DNA from: Pseudobacteroides sp.
GTDB lineage: Bacteria; Bacillota; Clostridia; Acetivibrionales; DSM-2933
DNA: 64,000 nucleotides
Assembly (NCBI RefSeq): GCF_036567765.1
Contig: NZ_DATCTU010000122.1
Location: 117,445-181,444 of the forward strand
Direction: 5' to 3'
Position numbers and translations under genes: made by a program
Part shown: positions 61,688-64,000 of the stretch, one piece after another
Numbering within the stretch: the stretch's first letter is position 1
Layout: the number at the start of each line of letters is the position of its first letter
Notes under the pieces: model-generated
What the model was told of the DNA's origin: nothing
Databases searched by the model: none
Seen by the model: only the letters and a program-made list of their open reading frames with translations

Positions 61688-61816
61688 CTATTTATTGGAA
61701 TCCCAGATGGAGTTTTTGAAGTCAACAGCCAAATTTGGATATTCAGGATAAAGAAATTTTAGATAAACTTCTCCTTGGTCATCAACTCTGCCAGACGAAT
61801 GCAAAATATAAAGTTC
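61688..61816 (-). pseudogene. Gene tail without a start
   Basis: Forty-two codons on the minus strand read ELYILHSSGRVDDQGEVYLK, then FLYPEYPNLAVDFKNSIWDS, NK, stop. No start or upstream part; a terminator lies directly upstream. Looks like the C-terminus of an immunity-type protein. Confidence 0.4.
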
Positions 61817-61820
61817 GTAT

Positions 61821-61860
61821 AAAAATCCCACTTTTCACTACTGATTAAGTGGGATTTTTT
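61821..61860 (-). terminator. Intrinsic terminator of the 61918-62349 gene
   Basis: AAATCCCACTT/AAGTGGGATTT stem with 13-nt loop and T runs on both sides. It lies 58 bp after the gene's stop. Confidence 0.8.
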
Positions 61861-61917
61861 CATATGTCATAGATTTTGGTAAGTAGGCAATGTGTGTTAA
61901 GTTTGACGCTTACGCTA

Positions 61918-62349
61918 TCAGTAAAATTCATCTTTATTTTCTTCTAATATATTCAAACATGTGTTGTAAAAATTGTTTTTATCTTTGTCTGGAATAATCG
62001 CATTTATAATGACCATCATAAGTACAAATATAGAAAGCAGGGAAAAAGTAAAGATAAGATTTTCACTAACGCCATTTGAAGTGCTTTTTGAAAAATCAAT
62101 CAGCCTTGATGCTAATATTCCGCCAACAAAAAACATTGAATTGCTCAGTAGTTTTTCCATAAAGCTATTACTGAATATAATGTCTTTCAATTTTGTTTTT
62201 TCTTTTATGAAATCCTCTTTAGTGCTAATTCTTTCTTTAAATTTGCCGAAAACAGCAAAATAAAAGTCATCCCACTGTTCGAAAATTAATTTCTCTCCAA
62301 AAAATCTTTTGAATTGCTTGGAATAGGCTTTAAATCTTACTTTAAACAT
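61918..62349 (-). CDS. Two-helix membrane protein of unknown function
   Basis: 143 residues from the ATG at 62349 (GGGGG seven bases upstream). A basic helical N-terminus (KVRFKAYSKQFKRFFGEK) precedes two membrane helices (about 69-85 and 98-120) and a charged tail. Not recognised. In an immunity-gene neighbourhood it could be a toxin-immunity membrane protein; that is guesswork. Confidence 0.5.
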   Translation of the reverse strand: MFKVRFKAYSKQFKRFFGEKLIFEQWDDFYFAVFGKFKERISTKEDFIKEKTKLKDIIFSNSFMEKLLSNSMFFVGGILASRLIDFSKSTSNGVSENLIFTFSLLSIFVLMMVIINAIIPDKDKNNFYNTCLNILEENKDEFY

Positions 62350-62482
62350 AATGATTCCCCCTTTATAGTGCTTTGTGATTCTAATTAGACCAAAATTTAT
62401 TAAGATATAAATTGAGTTATGCAATGCTAAAGGTGGGGTTAATACTACTTTCCTAGTGTAGCGTTTTCAAAGCATGGGAATT

Positions 62483-62614
62483 TTATATTTTGTCCCATAA
62501 CTTATTCTTAAATTCCATATAGACTCCAAAGTCTTTACTTGGGCAGAATACTCCAGGGTGTTTTCCACTTTCTGGTCCATTGTAAACGAGTATTTTGCCA
62601 CATTTAAGAATGAG
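62483..62614 (-). pseudogene. In-frame tail after the DUF4259 gene
   Basis: Directly after the TAA at 62615 the same frame continues for 43 codons: LILKCGKILVYNGPESGKHP, GVFCPSKDFGVYMEFKNKLW, DKI, stop. Its Cys-Gly-Lys start and Phe-Cys-Pro segment look like half a zinc ribbon. It may be the decayed end of another gene or of a longer form of this one. Confidence 0.35.
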
Positions 62615-63484
62615 TTATTTATTTTTAAATAGGTATTCAGCACGTATCTTTATAGATACATACCCCCAATAACTAAGCGTCTCATATTCATCGTCTTTTG
62701 CATATACAATTGGTTCTATAATCTTAAAACCTTTCATCAGTTCTCCACCATAAGTACAAGAGGTAAAATAATTAGATTCAATACCGTCTAAAATAAGAGG
62801 CCTGCAACCAGTAATCATGCCGTTCAACCCAGTTTCTTTAATAGTTTTAATATGAACACATCCTTGTTCTAGGGTTTTGCACCCTGCTAAATCTTCTTCT
62901 GAAGGTGGATTTTCACCTATCCAATCCATTAAACCTGCTAAAAAGCTACGGTTATGGTCAGGGTTCAGTTCAATAACCCTTCCACACGCAAATTTACCAT
63001 TTTCTAATGGTATAGCCCAAAATTGGCCCGGTACAAGGAATTTATTTGTTTTTGGCTCAAATGGATAGCTAATTTTAGATGGGTCAACCAGCTTATGGTT
63101 TACTCTAGGCCTATTTGGATTAGAAACCTTTTTCGGTAAACATTGTGGAGAATTTAGTTGTTCTTTTAATTTATCAAGGACATTCTTCCTTTTCACTAAT
63201 AACTTTGGTTCTTCTTCCCAACGCTTTAGGTCAATGCCTGTATCTATAATTTCTATAGCCTTTTCTTTAATTTTATCTTCCAATCTCCCAAGCTTCCATT
63301 GGGTTGAGGCCAATGATAACCATATTACAGGTTCTTCATCACTGTCTTTCAAATTATTTTTAAATATTTTTAATATGCTCTTTGTTGCGTTTTTCTCTTT
63401 ACCTTCTCCAATTAGATTAGTATATGCTTCCCTAACATCACATGCCAAATCATCTGAAAAAATCGCAGTTCCCCAAGTTCCCAT
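62615..63484 (-). CDS. DUF4259 and Imm26-like protein
   Basis: 289 residues. The start GTWGTAIFSDDLACDVRE is the DUF4259 signature (domain about 1-125). The second half has GQFWAIPLENGKFACGRVI (about 153-171), the pattern of immunity protein 26. Both domains occur in polymorphic-toxin immunity loci. AGGGG lies ahead of the ATG. It lies between the two-helix membrane gene and a WG-repeat gene on the same strand. Confidence 0.75.
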   Translation of the reverse strand: MGTWGTAIFSDDLACDVREAYTNLIGEGKEKNATKSILKIFKNNLKDSDEEPVIWLSLASTQWKLGRLEDKIKEKAIEIIDTGIDLKRWEEEPKLLVKRKNVLDKLKEQLNSPQCLPKKVSNPNRPRVNHKLVDPSKISYPFEPKTNKFLVPGQFWAIPLENGKFACGRVIELNPDHNRSFLAGLMDWIGENPPSEEDLAGCKTLEQGCVHIKTIKETGLNGMITGCRPLILDGIESNYFTSCTYGGELMKGFKIIEPIVYAKDDEYETLSYWGYVSIKIRAEYLFKNK

Positions 63485-63714
63485 TTTATATGTACCCCTA
63501 TATAATTAAATAACTTTTGCAATTATTTTAACATTTGTTTTTAATTTTTCATAGAGAATTGTGATATGATGCCAACCTTCAGAGTTTAAATGTATTAATC
63601 GTAATTATGAAGTATGTGGATTCTGTACCAGTTCCACTGTACCTATAACCAATATACCTATTTTAATACAATACGAATGCAGTTCCTTGTCCCCTGATAT
63701 TCCTTAATGGCTTT

Positions 63715-63746
63715 CCAAGAAGAAAGAGGCTGAGAAAATCCCAGCC
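63715..63746 (-). terminator. Probable terminator of the WG-repeat gene
   Basis: GGCTG/CAGCC with a 9-nt loop at 63728-63746. The minus strand continues with TCTTTCTTCTT. It lies 35 bp after the stop at 63781. Confidence 0.6.
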
Positions 63747-63780
63747 CGCTTTACTCTGATCCTTATCAAATATCTTCAAA

Positions 63781-64000
63781 TCACCACAAATCAAAACCTT
63801 TTGGCTTATATACAAACTCGCCTTCTTTATTTATATAGCCCCATTCCCCTCCATAATTAACTCGTGCAAGTCCATTTTTAAATTCACTCGCTGGTTCAAA
63901 AACCGGCTTAACTATTACTTTTCCACTAGTATCAATATATCCTTGTTTATCCTTAACTTGTATAACTGCTAATCCTTCACTAAAATCACCTACATACTGA
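63781..64000 (-). CDS. WG-repeat protein, 5' end beyond the window
   Basis: The last 72 residues are visible. They carry WG/KWGY-type repeats: FSEGLAVIQVKDKQGYID, then FKNGLARVNYGGEWGYINKEGEF. WG repeats form beta-rich arrays in exported or immunity-type proteins. Start and N-terminus lie outside. Confidence 0.85.
   Translation of the reverse strand, partial: QYVGDFSEGLAVIQVKDKQGYIDTSGKVIVKPVFEPASEFKNGLARVNYGGEWGYINKEGEFVYKPKGFDLW

Noticed and set aside
1..64000. CRISPR array, rRNA operon, prophage
   Set aside because: No regularly spaced repeats, no rRNA sequence, and no phage structural genes were seen.

Overview
The window looks like a low-GC, endospore-forming anaerobe of the class Clostridia. 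The evidence is a gerK-type spore germination operon, a Spo0E-like protein, a spore-coat-like GYPGY protein, an oxygen-sensitive nickel CO dehydrogenase with its ferredoxin, an Nfn-type bifurcating transhydrogenase, and intergenic DNA that is very AT rich. I cannot name the species. A large secreted PA14/FN3 protein paired with a membrane-bound regulator fits a polysaccharide-active clostridium.

1-5.7 kb (minus strand): aldehyde dehydrogenase cut by the window edge, a UDP-galactopyranose-mutase-like flavoprotein, a short-chain dehydrogenase and a multi-pass glycosyltransferase-like protein. This is probably a surface glycan or lipid locus. 5.9-12 kb: a secreted protein of about 1316 residues and, upstream of it, a membrane protein with an N-terminal helix-turn-helix and an extracellular domain of the same family as one in the secreted protein. 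12.2-14.3 kb: RtcB RNA ligase, an Rnl2-like RNA ligase and tRNA-Tyr. 14.3-15.3 kb: untranslated DNA with a structured RNA candidate, then a spore-coat-like protein. 15.5-21.1 kb: a hybrid histidine kinase with five PAS domains, a DUF1540 mini-protein, a LysM protein and a VCBS-like protein. 21.2-25.6 kb: gerKA-gerKC-small ORF-gerKB.

26-38 kb is a redox and stress region. It holds hemerythrin, two DUF1858 proteins, a DUF438 protein, two Crp/Fnr regulators with N-terminal cysteines, a DUF6448 protein, a two-component system, an unknown protein, and the cooS-cooF-FAD/NAD oxidoreductase operon. Near-palindromic TGTGAT-N4-ATCACA sites precede cooS, the unknown protein at 32.6 kb, a membrane protein at 40.5 kb and an NADH oxidoreductase at 46.6 kb. 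This suggests one Crp/Fnr regulon spread over about 20 kb. The CO dehydrogenase appears to lack one C-cluster cysteine and one catalytic histidine. 38-50 kb: L,D-transpeptidase, DEAD-box helicase, glutamate dehydrogenase, NfnAB, DUF1450 protein, amidase and VanW-like lipoprotein.

50-64 kb is accessory and partly decayed. It has an aminoglycoside-phosphotransferase-like kinase, an SDR with a small membrane ORF, and two tandem Gre-like proteins. It also has a chimeric pseudogene made of a macrolide phosphotransferase and an AraC gene. A likely Ni/Co riboswitch sits in front of a broken P-type ATPase, followed by an ATC-hydrolase-like gene. Further on are an IS110 remnant, Spo0E-like and zinc-ribbon mini-genes divergent from an XRE regulator, and an SMI1-family gene with an in-frame stop. 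Next comes a frameshifted multicopy-type element gene with its start codon in a hairpin. The end of the window has immunity-type genes (DUF4259/Imm26-like, WG repeat) and gene tails.
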